From: Nepenthes gracilis
Lineage: Eukaryota > Streptophyta > Magnoliopsida > Caryophyllales > Nepenthaceae
Assembly (NCBI GenBank): GCA_033239525.1
Contig: BSYO01000004.1
Location: forward strand, 19,382,037 to 19,446,036
DNA length: 64,000 nt
Direction of reading: 5' to 3'
This document shows, piece after piece, positions 10,850 to 22,208 of the stretch (its first letter is position 1; each line of letters begins with the position of its first letter). Under the pieces are notes generated by a model. That model ran no database searches and was not told where the DNA came from. It saw nothing but the letters and a program-made list of their open reading frames with translations. A program made the translations under genes and the position numbers.

Positions 10850-11795
10850 AGTCATTAAAAAGATTGTGTCATAGGCTTGAATGGTTAGATACCCAAATAT
10901 TAAACTGAGTAGCTAATCTAATCGAACGATTAGCCAATCAAGCAGTTTACCAGCTACTTTATTAAATTAAGCAAGTGATTTGTATACTCCACAGTTAGAC
11001 TTGGCAAAAATCTCTAACTAACTAACGACAGCTACTCTTCACCATCGATTTAACCACCTCAAGAAAATGTCAAGACTTGAACGTATATATAGACGGTTAA
11101 ATTAATTAATTTTTAACTAAATTAACCGTACAAATTGTGACCATTTATTATTTTTGAAGAAACTACTGTTAATTGAAAACGTCGCTACAAATATGCCTTA
11201 TTTACCCTCAAAAGAGGGAGAGTCTGAAAAGCAATAAACAAAATATAATCTTCTAACATAATTATTGTTTTGTAAAATATAGATTCAAATCATTTATTTC
11301 TCTATTATCCCTATAATCTCTTCTATATTTTAGATTTTTTTAAAAATTTATTAACTTAAATGATAGATTATATATTAAGGAGTAAGTCCTTAATCTTCAA
11401 TGATTCTTACTTATTATTATGGTGTGTAGGTCCAGACATAAAATTTGATAGTTTAATTCAAATTTATTTGAATCTTAATCATAATTTTAGATACGTATTC
11501 AGTTAATTTTTAGATTATTATTTAATTTATTAAAATAATAATTAAATAATAGTTTTTTATTTTTAAGTAAAAAATTAAGTTTAAAAAATGTAGAGATTGT
11601 CAATTTGTGACAAAAACAATCCCTTTAAATTCTCTCTCTCTCTCTTTTTTCTTTACACGGAAAAATAGTTTGTAGTCCACACATCGCCTTCACTCATCCT
11701 TATATTCAAATATAAACAACTGTAATTTTTTGACATCCCACCTACCTGCTTTTTATGATACAGAATGCATGTAATTTCATCATTAACTGCAAGTA
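10850..11795. repeat. Dispersed duplication, copy 1
   Basis: This segment matches 16590-17435 in the same orientation. Near-identical blocks include 'gaatggttagatacccaaat', 'cctcaagaaaatgtca', 'aaaaatgtagagattgtc' and 'ggaaaaatagtttgtagtcc'. Copy 1 lacks an A/T block and a stretch of about 40 bp (around the caatgacatcacgcac region) that copy 2 has just before 'atgatacagaatgcatg'. No coding region is seen. It may be an uncharacterised repeat family or a segmental duplication. Confidence 0.75.
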
Positions 11796-12639
11796 TAAAA
11801 GTGCATTATATTATTTTGATCACCCTTCTTCTGTTAGTCTAAATAGTAAACATTAGGACGGGATATTGAGATCGATTTATTTTTTATGTCATCGTCCCTC
11901 TTGTATCATATGAACGTAACTCCTTTTTTTTTATAAAAATAAAATCCTCTATAAAAATTTATGATATCATCGATTTTTTTTTTTACTTTTAAAAAGGGTA
12001 GAAGAATTTTTTTTCCCACATTGTTTAAATTCACATCAAAAAAGAAATTTTTTTATATGAGATTTTTTTGATACAATCTTTGTTAATAATAAGTTTCTAT
12101 TTGAAAATGGTTGCGATCGTTGAATAGAAAAATCGCCATGACTATAGCTTTTGGCACATTTATTATGAGTGAAAATAATTTATTTGGCATTATAGATGAT
12201 TGAATACGGAAAGAACATTTCATTTTTATAGGTCTAGTCTATTGTTTTTAAGTTGTGTTTATTTCACATTAAGAGATTGGTTAAGGGTACAAGATTTATA
12301 GCTTCATGAAATACCCATGGGTTAGCCAATTCTTGTTTGACAGGCAATAATTTTTTAACCGCAGTAGTTTTTATTTCTACTAACAATTTATTTGATTAAT
12401 ATATCTCAACTTGGATATCGTGACGAAGGCATTGGAAAAATTTCAAAAACGTTGGAGGGATTTACAAATGCTCCATTTTTTTTATTTAATTATTGCTATA
12501 TTATATGTATATTGTTACAATTATCTATGTTTAAGACGTCCCTATGATGGACCATTCAGTGGATTAGTAGGTTATATGCATCATCTTATGAAAATACAGC
12601 GTAGTGTGGATAAACTAGAGGGTACGCAAAAAAGTAACA
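11796..12639. other. AT-rich sequence without a recognised gene
   Basis: There are long T and A runs (11920-12075). A plus-strand open frame begins at 12411 (MDIVTKALEKF...), with a hydrophobic stretch around its residues 23-40. I do not recognise it, and it runs into the antisense side of a retroelement integrase, so I do not call it a gene. Confidence 0.4.
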
Positions 12640-13898
12640 AACAGTCAAGCCCTATGAACTCCATGGGCCCACTATGTCATGCCCTCAATGTATGAAAGTT
12701 ATGGTGATTGTAGGGTTTAAAGTTCGATGTGGAGCCAATGAGAGATATTGCCGTAGATTTGGTAGTAACGAATTCTATGACATCATTTTTCATAATTGGC
12801 CAGTAGGAGTCCTATTGCATGATTTTGAATGTAGATTCTTCCCTCTATGTATGATCCGTAAATCTTAAGATGTGCCTCACTTAAAGTATAGTCGGCCTCA
12901 ACAGGTGTCAGATACCACATATAAGGGATGGAGTATCCTCTTCGATACAGTCTCCCATCCATGGGGTTGTGCTACCTGGTTGTCTTCTCTATGCATTTAG
13001 CATTGATCGGATCTCCCGGTAATGAACCATCTTCGAGGTTCTTCTAGTACGGTGTCATCCAATTTGCCATGTCTGAGACTAGGAGCATCTCTTCCATGAC
13101 TTGTATGCTTGGGTTCTTATGAATCTCCCTCATCTCTCTTGCGTATTGTTTAGAATTTCTAAGTGCGGCTGTTTTCACTAATTAGTTAGCCTTCTAGTTA
13201 TCCTTTCTCGGGATGTGGTGAACCTCCACCTTATTGAAATGTGCAAGTAGATCCTTCACCATGACAAGGTACTTTACCAAGCATGGATTGGACACCTCGT
13301 AATTCTTGAACACGTAGTTAACTACCAGTTCAAAGTCACTACAGACAATCAAATTCTTTGTCGTCCATTCCTTTGCCACCTTTAACCTGAGTAATAGAGT
13401 TTCATACTCGGATGCGTTATTAGTGGATAAAAATCCAAATGTCAGTGATTACTTTATTTTGAACCCATCTAGAGTCGCCAAGACCATGCCAACTCCATTT
13501 CCTAATCGAGAGTATGATCCATTAACAACATAAGGTCCATGTTAGAGTTTCTTCATGGAGAAGACCGTGTTTGTCTTCTACTAAACTTTTTAGAATTGGG
13601 GTTATCATTTCAATTATAAAGTTCACGAGAATTTGTCTCTTTATAGATGGTCGTGCTTAGAATTTTATGTCGAATTTACCTAACTCTACAACCCATTTTA
13701 TCAAACATCCAACTACTTCTAACCTCTACAAAATCCATTTTAAAGGTTAGTTGGTTAAGATGATGATATTATGAGCCTAGAAGTATGGGTGGAGTTTTCT
13801 CGTTGAATGGATCAAAGCTAGAGCGACCCTTTCAGCCAATGAATATCAAGTCTTCACATTTGTCACGATCTTACTGACATAATAGACCACATTGTGGA
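12640..13898 (-). pseudogene. Tat-lineage Ty3/gypsy RNase H - integrase fragment
   Basis: Read downward from 13898 the minus strand shows decayed pol blocks in order. First is the RNase H end (ALALIHSTRKL...HPYF, PLKWIL). Next, at about 13520-13190, is the second, archaeal-type RNase H that marks Tat elements (GNGVGMVLATLDGF, TNNASEYETLLLRL, LIVCSDFELVVN, VHHIPRKDN). Then comes the integrase N-terminal region (DGRLYRRGYSIPY near 12950 and YWPIMKNDVIEFV near 12800). Stops and frameshifts are frequent. The integrase catalytic core is missing below 12640. The RNase H start (13806-13898) is duplicated at 17436-17523, indicating that the element was split by the intervening 3.5 kb. Confidence 0.85.
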
Positions 13899-15292
13899 CT
13901 TTAAATGGGACTTCTTGGTCTCTAGTCCGAGAGACCAAGAAGGTGAATCGGGGACCGCCTTCCGCGGTTCAAAAGCTCAGGTCGCAGGCGATGATGGTGC
14001 GGCTGGAGGACCACAGGGGCCTGCTTATCCATCCCTACACCACAGACGAAGACTTTATCGGTCCGTGGCCTAAGAGGCTGGTGTTGGAGACGCCTTCCTC
14101 GTCGTCATTTCTGGCCCCGACACGCCATGGAGGTGCGGGAGCCATCTGTTGGTTCTCTAGTGGCCTTTCTTTGTGGAGCTAATGGTGGATCTTGATCCTC
14201 CCGAATAGAAAAATCCTTTGAAGACTTGCCGGTGGCAAGGGGAGAGAGTATTATCTTGGCGTAGCTCTGGCCCGTGCCGCAGTAGCTTTGGAGGCTAGGC
14301 TCAAAGCGGTGCAAACGGAGTCTTTTTCCTTTCCTAGATTTCTAACTTGTTCTTGAGCTTGTGGTGGAGGCGCAGAAGCCATCTGTTGGCTCTCCCGGTG
14401 ATGGACATGCCGAGGCGCTTGCCGAGGAGCCAATGGTGGATCTTGATCCTCTGGGAGCACCGCGAGAAACTGAGGAGACTATTAGTTGTTGAAGCGGGAA
14501 GCCTTAAAGGCTGAGGTTGCTACGGACGAGCGCCGATGATGGGCTTCTTGATGAGATTCTCGAGGAGGCTATGATATACCCATGGTTGTTGGAAGGGGTC
14601 AACGTTAGTCAACTCAAGAGGACGTCCCTCCTGGCCCACCGCCACCTGGGCTAGGTCTGGATGCTAGGCCTGAAAGGCCCACGAGGAGAGTTTGGGAGGT
14701 ATAATTCATTTGATGATGGCTATTCGCAATACTTTTTCCTTTCCCATTTTTTCTAACTTGTTCTTCGCTTGTCTTTTTGTGCGTGGTGTTGCCAAAGTCG
14801 ATGGTGGTTGTGTTAACCATCATCAAGGTGATGGACTTGGCGAGACCATTTGATCTCCCACAGGAGGCGGAGATCACCCGGTTAGATGCTAGGTTTTGAG
14901 TCGTTAACGGGAAGCAAGAGTTTGGATCCGCACCGCTTGGAGATCGCTTTACCCACTGGGCCGCTCGGATGATTAAGGTTCACATTCGATTGTTAGATTA
15001 CGGAGAATACAAACTTAAAGATGCCGATGTTCATATTGCCCGTTTGAAGGAAGAGAGAGATCGAGCCAAAACGGCGTTGATCAACTAAACACACATATAT
15101 ATATATGCATGCACGGGGAAGGTGGCAACCTTTAGGAGAACGACTTGAGTCTCCACATAATGCCCCACGAGGTCGAGAGTATGATGTACGCACGGCTATT
15201 GGAAGGGGTCAATGTCAGCCGACGCATTGTGCGTTTTGTCGATCCCGACTTCCCTGTTGACCTCATCAATCCATCAAACAGAGCGGCGTAGC
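13899..15292 (+). pseudogene. Antisense ORF of a minus-strand Tat element (degenerate)
   Basis: This is a GC-richer region on the strand opposite to the surrounding Tat fragments. Seen in order: a stretch ETKKVNRGPPSAVQK, comparable to EAKKAKWGPPSPIQK in the antisense ORF near 39.95 kb; internally duplicated Pro/Gly-rich sequence; a coiled-coil-like block (DADVHIARLKEERDRAKTAL, about 15015-15085); and a terminal block at 15142-15292 (MPHEVESMMYARLLEGVNVS, then VDPDFPVDLINPSN). The terminal block matches the C-terminus of the 38.84-39.06 kb minus ORF closely in spacing. Many stops break the frame. Such additional antisense ORFs are known in Tat-lineage retrotransposons; their function is unknown. 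Confidence 0.7.
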
Positions 15293-15784
15293 GTAGAGAT
15301 AGCCTCGTAGGGGAGCCTCGTGACAGTCGGAGGCCTCCGCTGCCCTCGTAGCTCTTATGTTGTATATTTTTGGGACCTCCCTTATATTTATGTACATTTA
15401 ATGTATTTTGTAACATATTCGGAAGCAATAAAATAAAATTTTTTTAATTTTGTGTCCATTTTCCTTTACTACTTTTGCGCTTTCATATTTGTTTGGGCTA
15501 GAATTTCATGTTGAACTCGGATAGCCAAATCAATTCGGGTTTAAGCCATCGTGGTGTTGCCAAAGTAGTGAGGTCCTTAGGCTTTGTAAGCGGTTGTGTT
15601 AACCAGCCTTGTAGCGGTGGCTTGTGAGTGAAGCCGCCTCCGTAGCCGCCGCCTTCTCAGTGGTGGCGACTTAGGCGGCCAAATTCATTGAAGAAGGATT
15701 CTTCTCCCTTCAACTATCGTTGACTGATCACACTATCTCCTCGTAGAGGAGGTCGCTGCGTGTGCTGCGTAAACCCTTTAAAAT
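15293..15784. other. 3' untranslated part of the minus-strand Tat element
   Basis: This stretch lies between the terminal block of the antisense ORF and the 40-bp tandem repeats. I see no coding motif in it. By position it corresponds to the spacer at about 38.42-38.83 kb in the second Tat element. Confidence 0.4.
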
Positions 15785-16020
15785 TTTGACCGCTAACGGG
15801 CCACTTGGATGACTTCAGGTTTGATCCTCCACACATGGACCGCATGTTGGATGACCTTGCTCTTGACGACTGTCGTTTAATACGACCATCAATAAGCCGC
15901 TCGGATGATCGAGGTTCACATTCGACCACTTACGGGCCGCCTAGATGACCAGGGTTTAAATATGACCACTAATGGGTCGATCGGATGATCGAGGTTCATA
16001 TTCGACCACTTACTTCACCT
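15785..16020 (-). repeat. Degenerate ~40-bp tandem repeat of the Tat 3' region
   Basis: Several units of the form 'cgaccacttacgggccgcctagatgaccagggttta' occur here. They are the reverse complement of the 40-bp repeat at 38.2-38.4 kb, so this Tat piece is on the minus strand. The array is interrupted near 15835-15890. Confidence 0.75.
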
Positions 16021-16500
16021 GTTACTTTTCTTCCATGACGACATTAGAGAGCCAGTTATTAACGAGAGGGTGAAGACCCCTCCTAACTTAATGGTAGTTT
16101 AAGTTTCTCCACTAACTTTCGCAAGGTAAACACATATATATATGCATGCACACAGTCCATACGAAGATGTCGGAAGGCAAAGATGCTAAGTAAATACTCA
16201 TTTTGGCAAAATAAAACAAGCAAGCGAATGCGCACACACACAATAATGCAAATACGCACCTGTGCCTTTCACCGGAAGTAGTGTTTGAGGTGGATTGCGT
16301 TCCACGTTCAAGCAAGGTCTGCCCGATATGGAATTATACACCGACCCGACTGAGTTTGTAGACTTGCTTTTTCGCAGACCTCCGAGTTGAGAGTCCCTTG
16401 AGGAAAGGCCCTTCCCAATCAAGGGAGAGCATAATTTGAAGCCCGCAAATCCTTTGAACTTCCATTATCGATGAACACTTGCAACGCCTCGTTAAATAGA
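16021..16500 (-). pseudogene. Tat integrase C-terminus and 3' untranslated start
   Basis: On the minus strand the broken frames include LPLIGKGLSSRDSQL, YKLSRVGV and ERGTQSTSNTTSG. These align in order with the end of the integrases at about 37.9-38.0 kb and 57.6-57.7 kb (YKL..., SRTWNSIHLKKYFQ type). Past the end comes the same 'ggtcttcaccctctcgtta' landmark found at 38.19 kb. The fragment is therefore the junction between pol and the tandem repeats at 15.8-16.0 kb. Confidence 0.65.
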
Positions 16501-16589
16501 CTAGGTCTCTAACATTGAATCATCGTGCCTTGACCTTTTTGTTGTAGATATCGGGTGATTCGATATTTGTAGGCCGTCCGCACTGCCAA

Positions 16590-17435
16590 TCAAGCGGTTT
16601 TACCAACTAGTTTATTAAATTAATCAAATCCTCTTTCAAGTCTAGGTGCTCCAAATGATTTTTGATTCAATTTTGGAGTTAGCCTTGGATGGTTGAGTAA
16701 AATAGTCATTAAAAAGATTGAATGGTTAGATACCCAAATGTTAAACTAAGTAATCAATCTTACCAAGCGATCAATCTCTTTACCAGCTAGCATTTCTTTT
16801 GTATACTTCACAGCTAACCGTAATCCGGCTAACATCACCATTGATTTAACCTCCTCAAGAAAATGTCAAAACTTGAAAACAATGTTGTTGGTTTAACGAA
16901 AAATTAAGCTACTATCAATTGAAAACGTATTTCACCTCAAAAAAAGACAGAGTCTGAAAAGCAATAAGAACCATTTATTTCTAGCGCCACTGCCAGTGTT
17001 TTTTAAAAAATTTACATAAACGATCCATCCACGTGGAATATTCATTTTGAAATTTCTTCATAACTTTAGATACGTATTAAGTTAATTTTTAAATTATTAT
17101 TTAATTTATTAAAATAATAATTAAATAATAATTTTTTATTTTTAAGTAAAAAATTAAGTTTAAAAAATGTAGAGATTGTCAATTTGTGACAGAAACAATC
17201 CCTTTGAATTCTCTCTCTCTCTGTTTTTTTTTTTTTTTACACGGAAAAATAGTTTGTAGTCCACACATCACCTTCACTCATCCTTATATTCAAATATAAA
17301 CAACTGTAATTTAATATTTTAAAATAATTATTTTCTGACATCCCACCTACCTGCTTTTTTTTCAATGACATCACGCACAGCAAAGCATGCACGTGACACT
17401 ATGATACAGAATGCATGTAATTTCATCATTAATTG
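16590..17435. repeat. Dispersed duplication, copy 2
   Basis: This is the partner of 10850-11795 in the same orientation. It is longer at its right end, where it keeps the caatgacatcacgcac stretch. It abuts directly on a duplicated 88-bp Tat RNase H fragment. Confidence 0.75.
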
Positions 17436-18507
17436 AATGGATCAAAGCTACTGCGACCCCTTTCAGCCAATGAATATCAAGTCTTTACATTTGTCACGAT
17501 CTTATTAACATAATAGACCAATTATTATATTTTAATTTCTTATCTTATCAAAACCAAACTCAGTATTGTATTAGAGACAGCCAAGTAAATATATACTTCT
17601 TAGCTTACTTTAGGAAGCGATAGGAATGAAGGATTGACGAGGTATTTTTTTAACTCTCATAAGGCTAATTGACATTCTTCGGTCTAGTGGAACCCATTCA
17701 CTTTGACCCCTTTCAGAGCCTTAAAGAAGAAAATGTATTTTTTAATTGATTTTGCTAGGAATTTGGATAGTGTGGCGAGTCTTTCAATTAACCTCTAGAC
17801 TTGTTTTGAAGTTCAAGATGGATTCACATTGATAATTACTTTAATTATACATCGGTTCGCCTCTATCCTCCGGTGAGTTTTTATGAAGCCGAAGAATTTT
17901 TTTAAAGTTACACAAATTTTGCCGGATTCAATTTTATTTGATGTACCCATAGCACCCCAAAAATTTCGATTAGGTCTCAAATATGGTTGCCAACTATTAT
18001 GCTTTTGACAAATATGTCATCCATGTATACATCCACATTTTTTCCTATTCAGGGTTGAAATATTTTATTGACCAATTTTCAATATATTGCCCCTACATTT
18101 TTCAAGTCGAAGAGTATAATCTTGTAGCATTAAGTCCTATGGTTAGTCATGAACGAAGTTAGTTTCTCATCTTCTGGGCACATTCAAATCTAGTTATTTC
18201 CCAAATAAGCATCTATGAAATTTAGTAATTCATGTCTGAAAGTTAAGTCTACCAATAGATCGATCATTGACAACGAAAATCTATCTTTTGGGTATACTTT
18301 AATCATATATATTAAGCCGACACACATTATCCACTTTTTATTACTCTTCTTGACAAGGATAACATTTGATAGCTAATTCATGTATTAGACCTCCGTTATA
18401 AATCATACATCAAGTAGTTTTTTAATCCGTTCTATCATATCAATGAGCTTTTATATGAAGTGATTCCTCCATTTTTTTTTCAAATTGGATTATGTCTAGG
18501 GATTAGG
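17436..18507 (-). pseudogene. Tat reverse transcriptase fragment (with RNase H stub)
   Basis: On the minus strand the polymerase active-site box reads YMDDIFVKS (about 18000-18028), followed by the conserved KLNP and the tether to RNase H. The stub at 17436-17523 repeats the RNase H sequence of 13806-13898, differing at a few bases. The RT continues upstream only to 18507, where the chromovirus LTR has been inserted. Stops and frameshifts make it non-functional. Confidence 0.8.
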
Positions 18508-20675
18508 TGTGAGATTTCAAAATCAAAGAAGTTTACAATCAAAATAAAATATTACTACTTAAAAATCGGAGTGTTTTAATTTTGACTTAAACTGGAGTGG
18601 CCTTACACCACTGGAAGACCGGAATTAATGGTAATCAAAATATTGACCATTGTCATGACATTGACAGGTATCAAAATGTTGACCAACATCGAAATGTTGA
18701 CCATCATCAAAATGTTGATCAGCGTCAAGACATTGATAAGTGCCAAGTTGTTGACCGGAAGGTTGATCGAAGGGTTGACCGGAAGGTTGATCGAAGGGTT
18801 GACTGATTTTTAGAAATATAGATAGACCTTGAATAAAAGAAAAGGAATATTGACCGGCTTTGAGTAAAAGTTGGCCGAGTTAGAGTAAGAAACGTTGACC
18901 GAAAAAGTTGACCAGTAGAAAGGTTGACCGACTTTGAAGAAAATATTAACCAGCTAAAATTGACTACGGGATCTAGAAATATTGACCAGGATAAATTAAG
19001 GGTAAACTAAAGATAAGGACCAACTTTGTTTAGACGGTTAGATCCAAATCTAAATCTAAGAAGAGTAAGTGAACTACCCCGTTGACCTTCTAGATGAAAG
19101 TACTAAGTAGGTAACTCATCCTAGTCACTTCCACCTAACCCCTGAAGGGAAGTACCAAGTAGGTAACCCACCCCAATTACTCCATCTATTCCATTCTCTT
19201 TATATATTGAGCTCCAGTGGAGGGATGTGGTGTGGAATTTCCTGGCGAGGAAGGAGGCTAAGGAGTGAAGAAGGAGAAAAAGCTTTAATTTAGTCGGAGT
19301 GGGTGGTCAACAGTCAGGCAAGTGTACCTTTCCCTTTTTAACTCAGATTTTACTTCTATTTTCAAATCCCGACTTAATGGGAAAAAATTGCAAGTGTTCT
19401 CCTCAGATTTAAATGTTTCAGCACATAGTATATAAGACTTGCCATTTTTAATTACTGCTTGATAAGCTGCATCCTTGACGTTATACTTGCTTTACGATCG
19501 GATTGAAAATATAATTTTGATTTCATGATTAATTCATGCTTGTTGCTTTTTGTTTTTTGTTTTCTGCTCAATTTATAATTGACTTAAATTGTATAAAAAT
19601 GAAGAAGCAAACCAGCTTGAATCATAATAAATAATTATTGACCGGAATGAGATTTATGGGTTTGAAATTGGCTTCATATCGACTGAAAGTCTTTATACTT
19701 GATCGGAACAAGAAAAATAAATTTGAAATCGCCTTTGTAATATGACGACCAAAAGTTTTGTGCCCATCCGGAATGTGAACTAAAGAAAAAGTGAACCAGC
19801 CTTATGACAAGATAAATAAGATCGGACCTTAGTATTGGGAGATAAAGTTCTTTGATATGCCTTAAAACATTATAGTGGTAATCGAAGATAACGAAAGGAA
19901 GCCATCCTCGGGGATTTGTACAAGGAGGAAATGAAAGCCGTCATCCGGGCTTTATACAAAGAGGTATTGCCATGATTGTAAGGAGATGTGTACAATCTAT
20001 CCTCGATTATTGCCCCCTCCGCTAGTGATGTCTTTTACCGATAAAAGAAAAAGAAAGGAGAAATTTCTATAATAAGACCGACCCTATTTTCTGTCCCAAT
20101 TTTTAGAATCAACTGCTCCGACTTTCTTAATTTCTTTACATTATATATTTTCCATGATCCGGTCAACTGATAATTTTATAATATTCATGTTACATATGTA
20201 TTTGTTTCCGCCTTACAATATAAACACTTTACGGAAAAATCTGCATGTACTTTGTTGAGCTCTAGCTCAATGTTTTCTATTTCTCCCATTTCAGATAAAA
20301 CTATAGAGCTTGTGCCTGACAGGATGGAGTAATCAGAGTTCCGTCTAAATGATCCTAAGGACTCGGAAGCATAATTTGGAGTTACTCGGAAGAAGAAGTT
20401 TTATTGTAATGATCCAGTTGAAATATATAAATTTTTATAATTAGACTTTCATAACTATGTGTGTATAAATGAGTTTTATGGGTATGAATGCAAAGCTTCG
20501 GTAGGTTATTAGATTGGCTTACATTACATATTTTATAAAAATCGTGTATGGGTCTTAAATGGCATCAGTGATCTTGTAATTGGAAGGCATGATCGGTCCG
20601 GATCAGATCACCGAAACGTTGGTGTAAGTTCCGGGAGGTCGCTTGCGGAATATAAAAAAAATCCGTTCCGTCACA
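18508..20675 (+). mobile_element. Chromovirus (Tekay-like) LTR, copy A
   Basis: The 2168-bp LTR starts TGTGAGATTTC and ends CCGTCACA (TG..CA with a TGTGA/TCACA inverted end). It is followed two bases later by a tRNA-Met-type primer-binding site. It matches 25319-27498 over its whole length. Distinct internal parts are a TTGACC-rich array near its left end, a tatatattgagctcc element near 19201 that may be the core promoter, and a 36-bp minisatellite with two units at 19901-19972. It is inserted in a Tat reverse transcriptase. Confidence 0.9.
18643..18987 (+). promoter_or_regulatory. W-box (TTGACY) array inside the LTR
   Basis: By eye there are thirteen exact TTGACC or TTGACT hexamers in 345 bp: 18643, 18679, 18697, 18751, 18775, 18799, 18850, 18895, 18908, 18924, 18960 and 18982, plus close variants. 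Another lies at 19082. Part of the array is an 18-bp tandem repeat. TTGAC[CT] is the WRKY transcription-factor site. The sister LTR keeps about ten at 25453-25770. A regulatory role is inferred. Confidence 0.55.
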
Positions 20676-20677
20676 AT

Positions 20678-20688
20678 TGGTATGAGAG
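20678..20688 (+). other. Primer-binding site, tRNA-Met type
   Basis: TGGTATGAGAG lies two bases after the LTR end and resembles the TGGTATCAGAG site complementary to initiator tRNA-Met that is usual in chromoviruses. The sister copy at 27501 reads TGGTATCAAAG. Confidence 0.75.
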
Positions 20689-20888
20689 AGATGAGATGCC
20701 TTAGAAATTGATCGATTGAAAGTGCAAAAGTATAGGTTTGAATCTTCTTATTGAATTTCCGTAAGAAATAGGCCAGGGTAACCTAGGCAACTAGAGTCCT
20801 AAGGAAACTTGGAAGCTAGTCTAAGTTCAATTTTAATGAGCTAATGGATATTTTTTAGGATTATAATATCATGCATGTTTTGATTTTA

Positions 20889-21840
20889 GGATGGCTAGTG
20901 GAAAATGAAGAAGGAATGACAATAATATAGCCCATAATTAGGAGGTTGCCTATATAGATTTATTGGAAAGAATGACCAACTTAGTGGAGTCTATCGAGTA
21001 TAGGGGCATGGCTTTGGTCCCTACGATAGAGCCAGCTTTGGCCATCTTGGCTCCAACCACGTATGATCGGTTCACGGTGGAGCGAGCCCCATGCTTTTTG
21101 GGAAAACCCGATCCGATAGAAGCTGATATATGGCTAAAGAAGATGAAGAAAATATTTACAGTGATTGGGTGTACGGATCAGGAGAAGGTCACTTTTGTCG
21201 TGTATAAGTTGGAGGGTGAAGCAGACAGTTGGGGGGGCATGAGGAAAATAGTGCTAGGAGTGTCCGATGAGATGATCACCTGAGATTTGTTCGATAAAGC
21301 TTTTTGGAGAAAAACTTTTCATTCAGTCTTCGGGATCAAATGGAGATGGAGTTCATGAGATTAAGGGAAGGGAGTATGTCGGTGACTGAGTATGATGCTA
21401 AATTTACTGAGCTATCCCGATTCTCATCTTATTATGTAGAAGACGAATTAAGAAAGGTGAAGAAGTTTCAGTAAAGACTGCGGGATGATATTTGGAACCA
21501 ACTGTCCACATTAAAGCTTGAGACATAAGCCGATACATTGAATAGGGCAGTCATTTACAAAAAGATGTGGAGATAGAAAAATTCTATGCAAAGAGGGTAG
21601 CTAGCCGGGCAGTCATTAGTGGCGGATCTGTTGGGGGATCTTTTGGGTCATTTAAGAAGACAAGAATGACTGATAAAGGAAAGGGTGTTGTGCCGACTCA
21701 GTCGATGGCTAATTCAAGGACGTCGGCTACACACTGTACCACTTGTGGGAAGATGCATCCAGGGCAGGCATGCCGTCGGATGACAGGAACTTATTTTAAA
21801 TGCGGGCAATAGGGCCACTTGATCAAGGATTGCTCGAGAC
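20889..21840 (+). pseudogene. Chromovirus gag (broken), copy A
   Basis: Gag would form the capsid-like particle. The first open part (20963-21283) has the retrotransposon gag block (FLGKPDPIEADIWLKKMKKI, VTFVVYKLEGEADSWW-like) and then hits stops. The second part (21567-21812) has a basic linker and two zinc knuckles: CTTCGKMHPGQAC (21738-21776) and a second one, FKCGQ-stop-GHLIKDC, carrying an in-frame stop at 21810. At least three disruptions show it is dead. Confidence 0.85.
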
Positions 21841-22208
21841 TAGAGGGGAGAAAGCCTACTATTCCGACTAAGGCCTTTGCAATGACTATCCAGGAACCAG
21901 AGGCATCACCAAATATTGTGGAAAGTACTCTTTCTTTTTGTGGAGTTCCTACGTCTATTTTATTTGACTTAGGATCTATCCACTCTTTTGTTTCTTCACG
22001 ATTTTCATGCCTTATTGCCACTACCCTTTACAAATTAGATTATAAATTGTCTGTGTATACTCCTACTAGATTTTCTGTAATTACTGATGTTGTATATCCT
22101 AGATACGTAATGAAAGTAGATGGAAAATGTTTAATTGTGGATTTGGCGTTACTAAACATGGAAGGTTTTGACGTTATTCTAGGGATTGGATTGGTTGGCT
22201 AAAAATCA
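21841..22208 (+). pseudogene. Chromovirus protease (active site altered), copy A
   Basis: This aspartic-protease region follows the zinc knuckles in another frame. The catalytic motif, normally DSGSTHSF in this family, reads DLGSIHSF here, while copy B keeps the normal motif. The flanking CGVPTSILF and NMEGFDVILG-like blocks are retained. A frameshift lies near 22190, at the usual GMDWL. Confidence 0.8.

Noticed and set aside
12411..12868. Plus-strand frames MDIVTKALEKF... and MSCPQCMKVMV...
   Set aside because: The right one is antisense to integrase sequence on the minus strand; the left one has no recognisable homology or start context.
18597..18813. Two overlapping frames encoding a VDxxxNVD/VDRK repeat peptide
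   Set aside because: These are translations of the 18-bp TTGACC tandem repeat inside an LTR, not a protein.
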